A DNA stretch of 64,000 nt. Origin: Candidatus Palauibacter scopulicola (lineage in GTDB: Bacteria; Gemmatimonadota; Gemmatimonadetes; Palauibacterales; Palauibacteraceae). Positions 25,683 to 34,291 of the stretch are shown here, in pieces. The notes beneath the pieces are model-generated. The model was not told the origin of the DNA. It searched no databases and worked only from the letters and a program-made list of their open reading frames with translations. The number at the start of each line of letters is the position of its first letter. Position 1 is the stretch's first letter. Location of the stretch: assembly GCF_947581915.1 (NCBI RefSeq), contig NZ_CANPWG010000060.1, forward strand, positions 1 through 64,000, written 5' to 3'. The translations under genes and the position numbers were made by a program.

Positions 25683-26677
25683 GACGGGAGCCCCGCGGTC
25701 ACCGGATAGTCGACGTACGTGGCCTGCACGAGGTCGTGCAGCGTCCGGCTGTCGCGCGTCAGAGGTCCGAAGGGCTCCCCCGCTTCGGCATCGGGTGCGG
25801 CATCGGATGCGGCATCCGCCTCGCCCGGATCCAGTTCGAGGGCGGCCGAGATGCGAAGCGCCAGGCGGTGCGGCGCGGCGAGTGGCGGGCGCCCGCCGGC
25901 CGGGTCGATGCCCCGCAGCGTGGACTCGATGCGGTCGGTCGCGTAGTGCAGCGAACGGGAGACCTCCGGGTTCCGCATCAGAAAGCCGAGGACGGAACCG
26001 CGGTGCAACGTGAGCGACCGGTCCCGGCGGTAGGGTTCGAAGGCGCCGCACACGCGCAACAGGTCGGCCCAGGAGAGGGCCAGGCCGCCACCCTGCGGCC
26101 GCGCGATCCGATCCCACACGTCGAGCAGCACGATCTGCTGCTGCAGCCGCTCCACGTAACGGCCGAGTTCGAGGAAGCGCCACGCATCGTCCCGCGCCAT
26201 GTTGGCGTCCACCACCCCGGCGAGGAGGCGGAGCCGGTCGATCGCCTGGCTCACCAGAGCCGCCGGTCCCTCGCCCCAGGCGTCGGCGAACTCCGTCTCC
26301 TGGAGCCAGAGGTACCCCTGGTTCAGGCACACCCACACGCGCAGGGGCAGCCGCGGCCGGATTTCCCTGGCGTTCTCCCGCGCCATCCCCCAGCACGAGA
26401 TCATCGACGCCGGGTTCGTCGTGTCCTCGACGAGGCCGCCGGTCAACGTGTAGGCGTCCGCGATGAGGAAAGCTTCGGCCTCGTCCACATCGGCCGGCGC
26501 CTGGGGAGGCGGCTGACTCAGGGCCCGGTACACGACGCGCCATCCGAGGGCGAGTTCGTCGGCATCCGCATCCACGAGCCGGGTCAACTGGTACTCGAGC
26601 AGGCGGGCCGTGTTTTCGGTCCGTTCCGCATAGCGGCCAAGCCAGTAGAAGTTCGCCGCCATCCGGGCCAGCATCAT
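25679..26677 (-). CDS. Alpha-E domain protein (DUF403)
   Basis: 332 residues, mostly helical, opening with MLARMAANFYWLGRYAERTEN, the diagnostic alpha-E start, and containing SMISCWGMARENAREIR and ARDDAWRFLELGRYVERLQQ. The domain's conserved glutamates and arginines were predicted to give an enzymatic or ligand-binding role in peptide-ligase operons, but no reaction is established. It lies six bases after the ATP-grasp stop and overlaps the transglutaminase start, so the three are tightly coupled. Confidence 0.93.
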   Translation of the reverse strand: MMLARMAANFYWLGRYAERTENTARLLEYQLTRLVDADADELALGWRVVYRALSQPPPQAPADVDEAEAFLIADAYTLTGGLVEDTTNPASMISCWGMARENAREIRPRLPLRVWVCLNQGYLWLQETEFADAWGEGPAALVSQAIDRLRLLAGVVDANMARDDAWRFLELGRYVERLQQQIVLLDVWDRIARPQGGGLALSWADLLRVCGAFEPYRRDRSLTLHRGSVLGFLMRNPEVSRSLHYATDRIESTLRGIDPAGGRPPLAAPHRLALRISAALELDPGEADAASDAAPDAEAGEPFGPLTRDSRTLHDLVQATYVDYPVTAGLPS

Positions 26678-26683
26678 CCGCCG

Positions 26684-28183
26684 CTACTCACGGAGAATCC
26701 ATAGATCCTTGCAGCCTCCGCCCTGGCTGGAGTTCACGACGAGGCTCCCCTTGCGCAGCGCGACGCGGCACAGCCCCCCGGGAACGACATGCTGCTCTTC
26801 GCTCCCCTGGAGGACGAAGGGGCGCAGGTCCACGTGGCGAGGCTCCAGTCGTCCGTCCACGAAACAGCCCGCCCGGGAAAGGGGCAGCACCGGCTGCGAG
26901 ATGTAGTTCGCCGGGTCGTTCCGCAGGTGCTCCGCGAACGCCTTGCGCTCAGCCTTCGTCGCGTGCGGGCCCACGAGCATCCCGTAGCCGCCGCTCCCGC
27001 CGACCTCCTTGACGACGAGCTCCTTCAGGTTGTCCAGCGTGTAGGCGAGGCCGTCCGGCTCCCGGCAGAGATGGGTTTCCACGTTGGCCAGGATCGGCTC
27101 TTCATCCAGGAAGTAGCGGATGATGCGGGGGACGTACGCGTACAACGCCTTGTCGTCCGCCACGCCCGTGCCCGGCGCGTTGGCGAGCACCAGGTTGCCG
27201 GCCCGGTAGGCGTGGAAGAGGCCGGCGGCCCCGAGCACGGAGTCGTCGCGGAAAGCGACCGGATCCAGAAAATCGTCGTCGATCCGACGGTAGAGCACGT
27301 CGATCCGCCGCAGACCCGCGGCCGTGCGCGCGTACAGCGTCGCGTCGTGCACGACGAGATCCCGCCCCTCCACCAGGTCGACGCCCATCTCGCCGGCCAG
27401 AAACGCGTGCTCGTAGTACGCGGAGTTGTATCGGCCCGGCGTCAGCACCGCCATGCGGGGCGTCTCCGCCGTCCGCGAGAGCGACGCGAGCGTCGAGTAG
27501 AGGCGCTCCGGGTAGTCCGCCACCTCGCGGACCCCGTACGCCCGATACAGGTAGGGGAAAGCCCATTTCATCGCCGTGCGGCAGGCGAGCATGTAGGAAA
27601 CGCCCGACGGGACGCGGAGATTGTCCTCCAGCACCGCGAACGTGTCGCCCGCGCGCACGATGTCCGTCCCGCACACGGCGACGTATACGTCGTGCGGCAC
27701 CCTCATCCCCCGCATCTCGAGACGGTACTGGGGACAGCCGAGCACGAGGTCGACCGGGACGATGCCATCCCGCAGCGACTTCCCGTCGTGGTAGACGTCG
27801 TGCAGGAACAGGTTGAGGGCCGCGAGGCGCTGCTTCAGTCCCCGCTCGATGTGATCCCACTCCTCGGCGGTGATGAGGCGCGGCACGCAGTCGATGGGGA
27901 TGATCTGCTCCGAGACATCTTCGACGCCGAGGACCGTGAACGTGATCCCCTCATGGACGAAACGGCGGTACACGCCGTCCTGGAGCCGCTCCAGGTCTTC
28001 CGGAGGGATCCTGGAGAGGGCGGTCCGCAACCGGCGCGCCCGCGCCCTGGGGGTACCGTCCTCGTGAAACAGCTCGTCGTGAAAGGCGGCATCCAGTTCG
28101 TAGTGGCGGAAAGGCCCGGACCCCGCCGAGATCGCGGGGTCCGGGTCGGCATAGCCGTGATCGACGAACTTCACCGCCGACAT
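26684..28183 (-). CDS. Circularly permuted type 2 ATP-grasp protein (peptide ligase family)
   Basis: 499 residues, matching the DUF404/DUF407 circularly permuted ATP-grasp family: YRRFVHEGITFTVLG, FLHDVYHDG, EDNLRVPSGVSYML, GRYNSAYYEHAFLA, LYRRIDDDFLDP, KEVGGSGGYGML and the C-terminal NSSQGGGCKDLWIL. ATP-grasp enzymes join a carboxylate to an amine through an acyl-phosphate; this family is predicted to make short peptides or amino-acid conjugates, with product unknown. It starts 25 bases after the ammonium transporter stop and leads directly into alpha-E and transglutaminase genes, so all may share a transcript with the transporter. Confidence 0.94.
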   Translation of the reverse strand: MSAVKFVDHGYADPDPAISAGSGPFRHYELDAAFHDELFHEDGTPRARARRLRTALSRIPPEDLERLQDGVYRRFVHEGITFTVLGVEDVSEQIIPIDCVPRLITAEEWDHIERGLKQRLAALNLFLHDVYHDGKSLRDGIVPVDLVLGCPQYRLEMRGMRVPHDVYVAVCGTDIVRAGDTFAVLEDNLRVPSGVSYMLACRTAMKWAFPYLYRAYGVREVADYPERLYSTLASLSRTAETPRMAVLTPGRYNSAYYEHAFLAGEMGVDLVEGRDLVVHDATLYARTAAGLRRIDVLYRRIDDDFLDPVAFRDDSVLGAAGLFHAYRAGNLVLANAPGTGVADDKALYAYVPRIIRYFLDEEPILANVETHLCREPDGLAYTLDNLKELVVKEVGGSGGYGMLVGPHATKAERKAFAEHLRNDPANYISQPVLPLSRAGCFVDGRLEPRHVDLRPFVLQGSEEQHVVPGGLCRVALRKGSLVVNSSQGGGCKDLWILRE

Positions 28184-28207
28184 TGAACGCTACCCGTGGG
28201 CGGACGC

Positions 28208-29617
28208 TCAGTCCGCGTCGCGGAAGTCGTTGTCGTCGTCCGGATCCACCATGAGCACGAATTCGGGATAAGCATCGATCCCGAGCTCCGCGGCATCCTG
28301 GCCGATGCTCTCGACGCTCCGCGACACGCGAACGCCCAGCGTCCTGTCCAGCACCGTCCAGAAGACCCAGGAAATGAAGAAGACGAACGCGCCGACGGCC
28401 GCCACGCCGGTCAGCTGCACGACGAAATCGCCGCCGGCCGCGATGCAGGTGGCGAGCGTGCCCCAGGCTCCGGCGAACAGGTGCGCGGGCACGGCCCCGA
28501 CCACGTCGTCGATCCGCCGCATCTCCAGCAGCTTCAGCCCGAACATGCACAGGAGGGAGCCGACGGCGCCGATCAGGATCGCCCACAGCGAGTTGGTGAT
28601 GTTCGGTCCGGCCGTGATCGCCACCATGCCGGAGATCGCCCCGTTGAGCGTGGCGAAGAGGTCGACCCGGCCGAGTATGGACCGGGACAGGCAGAGCGCC
28701 GTGATGACGCCGGCCCCGGCGGCGAGGTTCGTGTTCACGAGGATGTTGCTCATCGAAACCGCGTTGACGACGCCCGAGAGGGCGAGTTCGGAGCCGCCGT
28801 TGAAGCCGAACCAGCCCATCCAGAGGATGAACACGCCCAGCGTAACCGCGGGGATGTTCGATGGAGGCGTCGCCTTGACGGAGCCGTCCTTGCGGTACTT
28901 GCCCCAGCGCGGGCCCACGACGAGCGCGCCGGCGAGCGCCGCCCAGCCGCCGGTCGAGTGCACGATCGTCGAGCCGGCGAAGTCCGTGAAGCCCATCTGT
29001 CCGAGCCAGCCGCCGCCCCACGTCCACGCGCCGACGATGGGGTAGATGACCCCGGTGAGCCCGCCCACGAAGACGAAGAAGGTCCAGAGCTTGACCCGCT
29101 CGGCCAGCGCGCCGGAGACGATCGAGGCGGTCGTGGCGACGAAGACCATCTGGAAGAACCAGTCCGACATCACGGAGTAGCCGTTCTCCGCGACGGCGGC
29201 GGCCGCGCCTTCGTCCCCGCCGATAAGCGCGATCTCGTCTGCGGAGGGGCCGTAGAGGAAGCTGATCGATCCGATCACGCTCCCGACATCGACGTACATG
29301 AGGTTGTAGCCGATGACGTAGTACATGAGACCCGCGATGGCGTACAGTCCGATGTTCTTCATGCAGATCATGGACGCGCTCTTGGACCGCACGGACCCGG
29401 CTTCCAGCATCGTGAACCCGGCGCACATCCACATCACGAGCACGCCCCAGACGAGGAACGAGTACGTGTTGAGGACGAACCCGAGGTCTCCGGCAACGTC
29501 CTGCGCGGCGAGGAACGCCGGCGCCAGTAGGAGGCCCGCGCCGGAGAGCAGCGCGGCGGTTGCAAGGTTCCTTCCCGCCGTGAACCGGCGGGACCAGCGT
29601 ACCTGATGGGTGCTCAC
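28208..29617 (-). CDS. amt: Ammonium transporter (Amt family)
   Basis: 469 residues with a signal-like N-terminus (cleavage near FLAAQ) and eleven membrane helices. Family motifs include MLEAGSVRSKSA, HSTGGWAALAGA (pore histidine), ILWMGWFGFNGGSE, NTNLAAGAGV and HLFAGAWGTL (second pore histidine). It conducts ammonia across the inner membrane. I chose GTG 29617 because AAGGAG stands six bases upstream; an ATG at 29656 is also in frame. No GlnK-type PII gene is adjacent, which is unusual for amt. The next gene downstream begins 24 bases after its stop. Confidence 0.93.
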   Translation of the reverse strand: MSTHQVRWSRRFTAGRNLATAALLSGAGLLLAPAFLAAQDVAGDLGFVLNTYSFLVWGVLVMWMCAGFTMLEAGSVRSKSASMICMKNIGLYAIAGLMYYVIGYNLMYVDVGSVIGSISFLYGPSADEIALIGGDEGAAAAVAENGYSVMSDWFFQMVFVATTASIVSGALAERVKLWTFFVFVGGLTGVIYPIVGAWTWGGGWLGQMGFTDFAGSTIVHSTGGWAALAGALVVGPRWGKYRKDGSVKATPPSNIPAVTLGVFILWMGWFGFNGGSELALSGVVNAVSMSNILVNTNLAAGAGVITALCLSRSILGRVDLFATLNGAISGMVAITAGPNITNSLWAILIGAVGSLLCMFGLKLLEMRRIDDVVGAVPAHLFAGAWGTLATCIAAGGDFVVQLTGVAAVGAFVFFISWVFWTVLDRTLGVRVSRSVESIGQDAAELGIDAYPEFVLMVDPDDDNDFRDAD

Positions 29618-29803
29618 GGCGGCTCCTTCTTCAAACGGGTGTTGTCGCTCGATCATGGCCCTCCGCGACTCTCGATCTAGGTTGCGTCCCTGCTCGGCAT
29701 CGCGCAACGGGTTCTCGGCGGCCCGGTAGCCGAACGGCGGCAGTCGCTTATCTTCGGGTGTGACCGGGCTACACCGGAATCTTCGACGAGAGGGCATATC
29801 ATC

Positions 29804-30862
29804 ATGTGGAAACGCTCCATCGGAGTGGTCGCCGCATTTGGGTTGGGGCTCGCGCTCGCCGCCGTCCACCCCCTCCTTGCCCAGGAAATCCGGGCGCGTG
29901 GCGGCTCCACCGTGACCGTGGGCGCCCGCGTCCAGGCACAATACGAGGCTTCGAGCGTTGACGAGACGCCGTCATCCTTCTTCATCCGCCGCGCGTGGGT
30001 GACGATCGACGGGAGGCTCAACGAGCTCGTCACAGCCAGGGCTCAGTTCAACATCGACGGCGCAGCGGTGCTCGAAGCCTACCTGGAACTCACGCCGAGC
30101 GAGGCGCTGCAGATCCAGCTGGGGCAGTTCAAGAAGGGGATGTCGTACTTCTGGCTGGTGCCCAACTCCTGGCTTCCGATCATCGAACGAGACGCCAGGG
30201 TCACGGGGGTGGATCACTGCCCCGGCGTCGGGAGCGTATGCACCTTCGGCCGCCTCACCGACGCGCTGGGGCTGGATAACTACGAGCCGGGCATCCTCGC
30301 GCAGGGGCGCTTGAGCGACCTCTTCGGCTACCGGTTCACGCTCACCAACGGCGAGGGGATCGGGAACAAGGACGTGAACACGGGGAAGTCGGCCTCGGGC
30401 CAGCTCTCGCTCTTCCCCACCGGAGGGGACACGCGCGTGTCCGCCTACTTCGCCCTGGACGAGACGCTCAACAGCCGGGACGAGACGATGGGCGTCCCGG
30501 CGATCGGCGCCGAGGTGGAACTCGGGACGTGGCTCGGCGGTCCCCACCTGATCGCCAACGTCCTGCAGGGCCGCAACTGGAAGCTGAACGATGACGCGAA
30601 GTTCTCGGCCTTCCAGTTCATGGCCTTCTGGTATCTTCCCACGGCGCCCGAGTCCGGGGTCTCGGGGATCGAGCCGATGCTCCGTGTGAGCTGGGTCGAT
30701 TCCGGCGCGGAACATCCGGAGAAGGTCACCGGGACGGTGGTCACGCCCGGCGTCATGGTGTACTTCGCGGGCCGAAACGGGATCTCCACCAACGTGGACT
30801 TCTACAGCTCTGGCGGCCGGTCGGACTGGTCCTGGAAGGTGCAGGCGTTCGCTTTCTTCTGA
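29804..30862 (+). CDS. Phosphate-selective porin (OprP/OprO-like)
   Basis: 352 residues with a Sec signal peptide ending near LLAQ. The mature part looks like an outer-membrane barrel with short amphipathic strands (RRAWVTIDGRLNELV, LEAYLELTPSEALQIQLGQFK) and a C-terminal phenylalanine (FAFF), as required by the barrel assembly machinery. It resembles the porin O/P family for anionic substrates; the exact solute is not readable. It is divergent from the ammonium transporter gene across about 185 bases and followed by a strong terminator. Confidence 0.88.
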   Translation: MWKRSIGVVAAFGLGLALAAVHPLLAQEIRARGGSTVTVGARVQAQYEASSVDETPSSFFIRRAWVTIDGRLNELVTARAQFNIDGAAVLEAYLELTPSEALQIQLGQFKKGMSYFWLVPNSWLPIIERDARVTGVDHCPGVGSVCTFGRLTDALGLDNYEPGILAQGRLSDLFGYRFTLTNGEGIGNKDVNTGKSASGQLSLFPTGGDTRVSAYFALDETLNSRDETMGVPAIGAEVELGTWLGGPHLIANVLQGRNWKLNDDAKFSAFQFMAFWYLPTAPESGVSGIEPMLRVSWVDSGAEHPEKVTGTVVTPGVMVYFAGRNGISTNVDFYSSGGRSDWSWKVQAFAFF

Positions 30863-30890
30863 TCGGGCCCGGACGGGCCGCGACGAATCA

Positions 30891-30939
30891 ACGGATCGGG
30901 GGGCGCGCTGGCGATCCGGCGCGCCCCCCGATCCGTTTC
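30891..30939. terminator. Strong bidirectional hairpin terminator
   Basis: An 18-base perfect inverted repeat (30891-30908 and 30919-30936) encloses a ten-base loop and is followed by a short T-run on the plus strand. It lies between the convergent porin and STAS genes, so it should end both transcripts. Confidence 0.85.
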
Positions 30940-30950
30940 CCGGTCTCTTT

Positions 30951-31286
30951 CTACGTGAAACTCGCCTGAGCTTCCTCGACCGTATCGAAGACCTTGGTCA
31001 GCCGCACGAAGCCGCTGACCTCCAGCACTTCGAGGATATTCTCCGGGACTTGGCACAGGGCGAGCCCGCCGCCGGCCTGGTTGGTCTTGCGGATGGCGAT
31101 CAACAGCGCCCGTAGCCCGGCACTGCTGATGTAGCGCAGGCTTCCGCAATCCAGGACCAGGTTGGTCGCTCCCCCATCGATGATGCCGGAGAGCTCCCCG
31201 TCGAAGTCCTTGGCGTTGCTGGAGTCTACGCGCCCGCTGACCACCCCCACGGCGGTATCTCCCGAATAGCTGGTCTCAATGTTCAT
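30951..31286 (-). CDS. STAS-domain anti-sigma factor antagonist (RsbV/SpoIIAA-like)
   Basis: 111 residues forming a single STAS domain. The phosphorylation site is the serine pair in RYISSAGLRALL (Ser54/Ser55). In partner switching the unphosphorylated form binds the anti-sigma kinase and frees the sigma factor. The start overlaps the end of the kinase gene by 11 bases, so the two are coupled. The cognate phosphatase is probably the REC-PP2C protein encoded divergently just upstream. Confidence 0.93.
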   Translation of the reverse strand: MNIETSYSGDTAVGVVSGRVDSSNAKDFDGELSGIIDGGATNLVLDCGSLRYISSAGLRALLIAIRKTNQAGGGLALCQVPENILEVLEVSGFVRLTKVFDTVEEAQASFT

Positions 31287-31719
31287 CTGGCGATTCCTCG
31301 CTTCCGGCAGCCCCCAGCGGCTGCCTTAGGGTAAGGCAGTTGAAACCCTCGACCCGCTCGTACGCAAGCGTGTCAATAAAAGACTTCGTCAGGTGGATGC
31401 CAAGCCCCCCGATGGGACGATCCTCCGCCGCAAGGCTTATGTCGGGAGTCTCCGCGTCCTCAAGCGGGTTGAAGGACCGGCCGTTATCTCGAATCGTGAT
31501 CTCAATGTCGGCGTCTCCGAGGCGAATGTCCACCGTGATGACCGGATCATCCGCAACTCCCTCGAATCCATAGGAAATGACGTTCGTCAGAAGCTCGTCC
31601 AGCGAGAGCTGAAAACGGAAGACGATGTCGTTGGAAATCCCGCGCTCCAGGCAGAAGCGCTCGACCTCGTCCACCACGCGGCGTGGCTCGCTCGGGTCCG
31701 GCTTGACGGCGATCCGCAC
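31276..31719 (-). CDS. Anti-sigma regulatory kinase (RsbW-like HATPase)
   Basis: About 147 residues of a GHKL ATPase domain (HATPase_c_2). The N-box is LSLDELLTNVISYGF, the G1 box IRDNGRSFNP, and the G2 box IGGLGIHL. The family phosphorylates the STAS antagonist and sequesters a sigma factor. The frame extends to 31911, but GTG 31719 is preferred: an AGGAG lies about ten bases upstream and the resulting length fits the family. The sigma factor it would control is not in this window. Confidence 0.88.
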   Translation of the reverse strand: MRIAVKPDPSEPRRVVDEVERFCLERGISNDIVFRFQLSLDELLTNVISYGFEGVADDPVITVDIRLGDADIEITIRDNGRSFNPLEDAETPDISLAAEDRPIGGLGIHLTKSFIDTLAYERVEGFNCLTLRQPLGAAGSEESPDEH

Positions 31720-31955
31720 TCCCGTTCCGCTCCTGTCGGTTGGTTGTCCACTCGCTGTTCCGGGCGCCCCCGGCGCCAAAACCATGCATGCTGCCGAGGT
31801 TCGACATATTGCGCGGCCGGTCCCCGGTTGTGGAGATTCCCGCACCGCAGCGCGGGGACCCCCGCGCCAAGATCGACAGGGACGATGACGACTGGACGCG
31901 GTTTCGGACAAGGGCGGGAACTCATGACCGACGATTCACCTCAACCGAGGCTTCG

Positions 31956-33113
31956 ATGCCGAAGATCCTGGTAGTAGACGACGAACCCGATCTGGAGCTG
32001 CTCCTCCGGCAGAAGTTCCGGCGCCGGATCCGCTCGGGCGAATTCACGCTGGTCTTCGCCCAGAACGGGGTCGAAGCCCTCGCGAAGCTCGACAAGCACG
32101 ACGATGTCGACCTCGTGCTCTCCGACATCAACATGCCCGAGATGGACGGCCTCACACTCCTGGGGCAGCTGGCCGAACTCGACCGCGACCTCCGCGCCGT
32201 CATGGTGACGGCCTACGGGGACATGAAGAACATCCGCACCGCCATGAACCGCGGCGCCTTCGACTTCGTCACGAAGCCGATCGACTTCGGGGACCTGGAA
32301 ACCACGATCGCCAAGACCCTGGAGCACCTCGCGGTGATGCGAGCCGCGCTGCGCGACCGGGACGCGCTGGTGGCGTTGCGCCAGGAACTCGGCGTGGCGG
32401 CGCGGATGCAGGAGTCGATCCTGCCGACGAACTACCCCAGCGACCCGCGCTACGAGCTCCATGCCTGGATGACGCCGGCCCGCGAAGTGGGAGGGGATTT
32501 CTACGACTTCTTCCGCCTCGAGGAAGACCACATGGCGATCGTCATGGCCGACGTCTCGGGCAAGGGCGTGCCGGCGGCCTTCTTCATGATGGTGAGCCGC
32601 ACGCTCCTCAAGGGGACGGCGATCGGCGAGCCGGACCCCTCGGTCTGTCTCGACGAGGTGAACCGGCTTCTCATCAACGAGAACGAGGAGTCGATGTTCG
32701 TGACCCTCTTCTACACCAAGTTCAATCCCGTGAACGGTAAGGCCACGTTCGCGAACGCCGGGCACAATCTTCCGTTCCTCATCAAGGCGTCGGGAGAGGT
32801 CGAGCAGATCGCCGCCGATCCGGGACTCGTCCTCGGGGTCATGTCGGGGATCGACTTCCCCAGGGGGTCGATCACGCTCGAGCCGGGCGATGCCGTGTTC
32901 TTCTACACGGACGGCGTGACGGAGGCGATGAACGAGGATGGCGTCGAACTCGGCGAGAAGGAGCTGGCCGAGGTGCTGGGCGAATGCCACGGCTCGTCGG
33001 CGGAAGACATCAACCGCCACGTGATACGGGCGGTGCAGGAACATGCGGGAGAGGCGGACCAGTCCGACGACATCACCTGCCTGACGCTTCGGTACCTGGG
33101 GGCAGCCTCCTGA
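31956..33113 (+). CDS. Response regulator with PP2C-type phosphatase output (RsbU/RssB-like)
   Basis: 385 residues. Residues about 1-125 are a receiver domain (ILVVDDEPD; phospho-acceptor Asp57 in SDINMPEMDG). A short helical linker (AARMQESILPTNYP) leads to a SpoIIE/PP2C serine phosphatase at about 165-385 (REVGGDFYDFF, ADVSGKGVPAAFFM, FANAGHNLPFL, FFYTDGVTEAMN, SDDITCLTLRY). It should dephosphorylate the STAS antagonist encoded on the opposite strand when its receiver is phosphorylated. ATG 31956 follows a GAGG site. Its stop overlaps the start of the binding-protein gene (TGATG). Confidence 0.93.
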   Translation: MPKILVVDDEPDLELLLRQKFRRRIRSGEFTLVFAQNGVEALAKLDKHDDVDLVLSDINMPEMDGLTLLGQLAELDRDLRAVMVTAYGDMKNIRTAMNRGAFDFVTKPIDFGDLETTIAKTLEHLAVMRAALRDRDALVALRQELGVAARMQESILPTNYPSDPRYELHAWMTPAREVGGDFYDFFRLEEDHMAIVMADVSGKGVPAAFFMMVSRTLLKGTAIGEPDPSVCLDEVNRLLINENEESMFVTLFYTKFNPVNGKATFANAGHNLPFLIKASGEVEQIAADPGLVLGVMSGIDFPRGSITLEPGDAVFFYTDGVTEAMNEDGVELGEKELAEVLGECHGSSAEDINRHVIRAVQEHAGEADQSDDITCLTLRYLGAAS

Positions 33114-34291
33114 TGCAGCGCCGGTTTCTCGCGCTCGCGGCCGTGGTGGCGGCCGGCACGCTGCCGGGCGCCGCCATGTCGCAGCAGAGCGAAGCCGCGG
33201 CCGAGGGCGTGCACGCCGATTCCATCGTTTTCGGCCAGTCGGCTGCCCTCGAAGGGCCGGCGGGGGAACTCGGCCGCAACATGAACCTCGGCATCCGGGC
33301 CGCGTTCGAGGAGGCCAATCGGGAGGGCGGCGTCCACGGGCGCGCCCTCCGCCTCATCGTCCGCGACGACGGCTACGAACCCGAACCCGCCGTCGCCAAC
33401 ACTCAGGAACTCATCGAGCACGGCGTGTTCGGCCTCATCGGCGCCGTCGGCACGCCGACCTCCGCTGCCGCGGAACCGGGCGCGAGCGACGCCGGCGTCC
33501 CCTACATCGGGGCGTTCACGGGCGCCGGCCTGCTGAGGGGCCCGGACCAGCGTTACGTCGTCAACCTGCGCGCGTCCTACGACCAGGAGACGCAGGAGAT
33601 GGTGGACCGCCTGGTGGAGGACCTCGGATTTGAGCGCATCGCGGTCTTCTACCAGGATGACAACTACGGGCTGGCCGGTCTGACGGGCGTCCGCAGCGCG
33701 ATGGACGCGCGCGGCATGGCACTCGTCAGCGAGGCCCCCTACATGCGGAACACGCGGGCCGTGAAGCGAGGGCTCCTCGACATCCAGGCCGGCAACCCGC
33801 AGGCCGTCATCATCATCGGCGCGTACATCCCCGTGGCGCACTTCATCCGGTGGGCGAGGAAGATCGGCCTCGACGCCCTGTTCGTGAACATCTCCTTCGT
33901 CGGCAGCTACGCCCTCCTCGACGAGCTGGGCCGCGCCGGCGACGGCGTCGTCGTGACGCAGGTCGTGCCCTTCCCCCGCGACCCGAGCATCCCCGTGGTG
34001 GCGCGCTATCAGGCCGCGTTGCGGGCGGTCGATCCCGCCGCCCGGCCGGGCTTCGTGTCGCTGGAGGGCTACCTGGCCGGGCGGCTGGTCGTGGAGGCGC
34101 TGGCGGCCGGCGATCAGGACGTTCTGCCCACGCGGGAGTCCTTCCTCCGCACGCTGGCGGAATCCGGCCCCATCGACCTCGGCGGTTTCACGGTCGAATA
34201 CGGGGCGGAAGACAACCAGGGCTCTGACCTCGTGTTCCTGACCGTGATTCGGGAGGGAGAGTTCGTGCCCGTAACCCGGCTCTCCCGGTGA
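33113..34291 (+). CDS. Periplasmic ligand-binding protein, branched-chain amino acid (LivJ) type
   Basis: 392 residues with a Sec signal peptide (cleavage near AMSQ). The fold is a type-1 periplasmic binding protein (FGQSAALEGPAGELGRNM, LRLIVRDDGYEPEPAV, IGAVGTPTSAAA, AVFYQDDNYG). No transporter permease or ATPase is adjacent. Instead it overlaps the phosphatase gene (TGATG) and the histidine kinase gene (GTGA). I infer a sensing role, as TorT has for TorS, rather than transport. Confidence 0.9.
   Translation: MQRRFLALAAVVAAGTLPGAAMSQQSEAAAEGVHADSIVFGQSAALEGPAGELGRNMNLGIRAAFEEANREGGVHGRALRLIVRDDGYEPEPAVANTQELIEHGVFGLIGAVGTPTSAAAEPGASDAGVPYIGAFTGAGLLRGPDQRYVVNLRASYDQETQEMVDRLVEDLGFERIAVFYQDDNYGLAGLTGVRSAMDARGMALVSEAPYMRNTRAVKRGLLDIQAGNPQAVIIIGAYIPVAHFIRWARKIGLDALFVNISFVGSYALLDELGRAGDGVVVTQVVPFPRDPSIPVVARYQAALRAVDPAARPGFVSLEGYLAGRLVVEALAAGDQDVLPTRESFLRTLAESGPIDLGGFTVEYGAEDNQGSDLVFLTVIREGEFVPVTRLSR

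Noticed and set aside
24810-26543. 577-codon version of the transglutaminase
   Set aside because: The first half is antisense-like and overlaps the alpha-E gene; the family start MIARYTIEHA and ATGA overlap fix 25682.
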